6,210 nucleotides of DNA from contig WFQT01000150.1 in assembly GCA_015486895.1 (NCBI GenBank), forward strand, positions 1-6,210. The letters run 5' to 3'. Position 1 is the stretch's first letter, and the number at the start of each line of letters is the position of its first letter. Shown here one piece after another: positions 5,760-6,210 of this stretch. A program made the position numbers and the translations under genes. Source of the DNA: Anaerolineae bacterium. Lineage in GTDB: Bacteria > Chloroflexota > Anaerolineae > JAADDB01. Below the pieces are notes generated by a model. The model had not been told where the DNA came from. It did no database searches and worked only from the letters and a program-made list of their open reading frames with translations.

Positions 5760-5885
5760 TATGAACTGCCTATTCGGGCGACGCCCGCTGCCGCGATATA
5801 CCGTTTTCCTTTTTACCGCAGCGATCCTTTCGATCGCATCCTGATTGCTAAAGCCATCACGGAATCGGCTCACTTGTTACTGGTT
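5760..5885 (+). pseudogene. VapC-type PIN-domain toxin remnant (C-terminal half)
   Basis: After an in-frame TGA at 5757-5759 the plus strand reads YELPIRATPAAAIYRFPFYR and then SDPFDRILIAKAITESAHLL. The second stretch is the characteristic end of VapC-family PIN ribonucleases (H-R-D-P-F-D-R-L-L-I-A-Q-A-x-x-E), with the conserved acidic D-P-F-D cluster intact. The first has the ELPI...A pattern that precedes it. The N-terminal half with the first catalytic aspartates is absent, there is no start codon, and the final strand (V-T-x-D) is replaced by sequence belonging to the recombinase remnant on the other strand. The frame runs on to a TGA at 5913-5915 without family resemblance. No antitoxin gene is seen. 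A dead toxin gene. Confidence 0.6.
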
Positions 5886-6127
5886 GTTATGGCAGGTTCA
5901 TCGGGAAGGGCATGACGTTGACTCCAATACGTACGAACAGACTCCAGGGTAGGATTAGATGCAAACACGATGCGTCCTTTCCCCCCTTTTCCTTGTCGGG
6001 TATCAATAGCCCCCGTTTTCATGTCAATGTCGGTTACACTGAGCGCAGCAACTTCCCCGGAGCGTATGCCCGTATCGACCAGTAACATGATGATAGCCTT
6101 GTCTCTCTTTGCTGTTGGACGGGGCAT
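5870..6127 (-). pseudogene. Tyrosine recombinase/integrase remnant
   Basis: An 85-codon frame (ATG 6127 to TGA 5870-5872) matches the first half of the catalytic domain of XerC/D-type or phage-type integrases. It contains RDKAIIMLLVDTGIRSGEV with catalytic Arg22 (8-26), AALSVTDIDMKTGAI (27-41), the beta-hairpin GKGGKGR with the conserved Lys47 (46-52), and TLESVRTYW (60-68). The rest of the domain (H-x-x-R, the H/W residue and the nucleophilic Tyr) is missing, because the frame ends shortly after DEPA. The N-terminal DNA-binding domain is also missing: upstream the frame stays open for 18 codons into palindromic repeat DNA before a TGA at 6182-6184. No SD precedes the ATG. A full-length family member has about 300 residues, so this is a broken, inactive fragment. 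Confidence 0.75.
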
Positions 6128-6136
6128 GCGAAACGA

Positions 6137-6189
6137 ACGGCGGAGGCCGTCCTTCAGCCCGCAGGGCTCCAGAGCCCGATTTCAATCGG
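6137..6189. repeat. Chain of small palindromes at the right edge
   Basis: Successive inverted repeats follow one another: ACGGC-ggag-GCCGT (6137-6150), AGCCC-gca-GGGCT (6156-6168) overlapping GGGCTC-ca-GAGCCC (6164-6177), and CCGATT-tc-AATCGG (6176-6189). The AGCCC/GGGCT and GGGCTC/GAGCCC pairings are mutually exclusive. This compact cluster resembles a dispersed, REP/MITE-like intergenic repeat rather than a terminator, since no U-run follows on either strand. It forms the border of the recombinase remnant, whose frame runs into it. Bases 6190-6210 continue without any gene I can support. Confidence 0.55.
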
Positions 6190-6210
6190 TGACCTTGGCC
6201 GGCTCCCGAC

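Noticed and set aside
6137..6189. CRISPR repeat or intrinsic terminator
   Set aside because: The palindromes are different short units without equal-length repeats and spacers, and no U-run follows on either strand.
1..6210. tRNA, rRNA or complete insertion sequence
   Set aside because: No tRNA T-arm pattern, rRNA segment, or transposase with flanking terminal repeats was recognised on either strand.

Overview
The window holds one five-gene metabolic operon on the minus strand (read from about 5465 down past base 1). It sits beside a decayed accessory region (about 5550-6210) made of toxin and recombinase remnants and tandem palindromes. The DNA is bacterial: genes are tightly spaced, Shine-Dalgarno (SD) sequences are strong, and there is a classical sigma70-type promoter. 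Base composition is roughly balanced. The mix of a bacterial sphingosine-phosphate-lyase-like enzyme, a UMF1-type MFS carrier, degenerate VapC/integrase pieces and intergenic palindromic repeats would fit a Chloroflexota-like or thermophilic Gram-positive-type organism. That placement is inference from memory and is weak.

Operon order, in the direction of transcription: (1) PLP-dependent lyase/decarboxylase of the sphingosine-1-phosphate lyase type (5202-3739); (2) TSUP (TauE/SafE) membrane exporter (3676-2954); (3) zinc-dependent medium-chain dehydrogenase (2893-1679); (4) UMF1/Atg22-like MFS transporter (1521-184); (5) thiamine-diphosphate enzyme of the acetolactate-synthase-like superfamily, cut by the window edge (167 to below 1). 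Gaps are 62, 60, 157 and 16 nt, each gene has its own SD, and I see no convincing terminator between them. The only strong promoter is TTGACA-17-TAAACT at 5466-5501, which gives a leader of about 260 nt containing an imperfect inverted repeat and a near-perfect 16-bp palindrome.

Functionally the set combines carbon-carbon cleaving cofactors (PLP and ThDP), an oxidoreductase and two carriers, which looks like a small catabolic pathway with import/export. Two readings are possible: breakdown of a long-chain base or hydroxy-aldehyde (PLP lyase, dehydrogenase, 2-hydroxyacyl-lyase-like ThDP enzyme), or sulfonate breakdown with sulfite export through the TSUP protein. The sequence does not decide between them. 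The PLP enzyme carries Asn where sphingosine-1-phosphate lyases have a His, so its substrate may not be a phosphorylated sphingoid base.

The most unusual local structures are: a duplicated translation-start cassette in front of the MFS gene, whose first copy encodes only a five-residue peptide; a tail-to-tail collision of a VapC/PIN toxin remnant (plus strand) with a tyrosine recombinase remnant (minus strand) near 5870-5885; and a chain of small palindromes at 6137-6189. I found no rRNA, tRNA, CRISPR array or complete insertion sequence.
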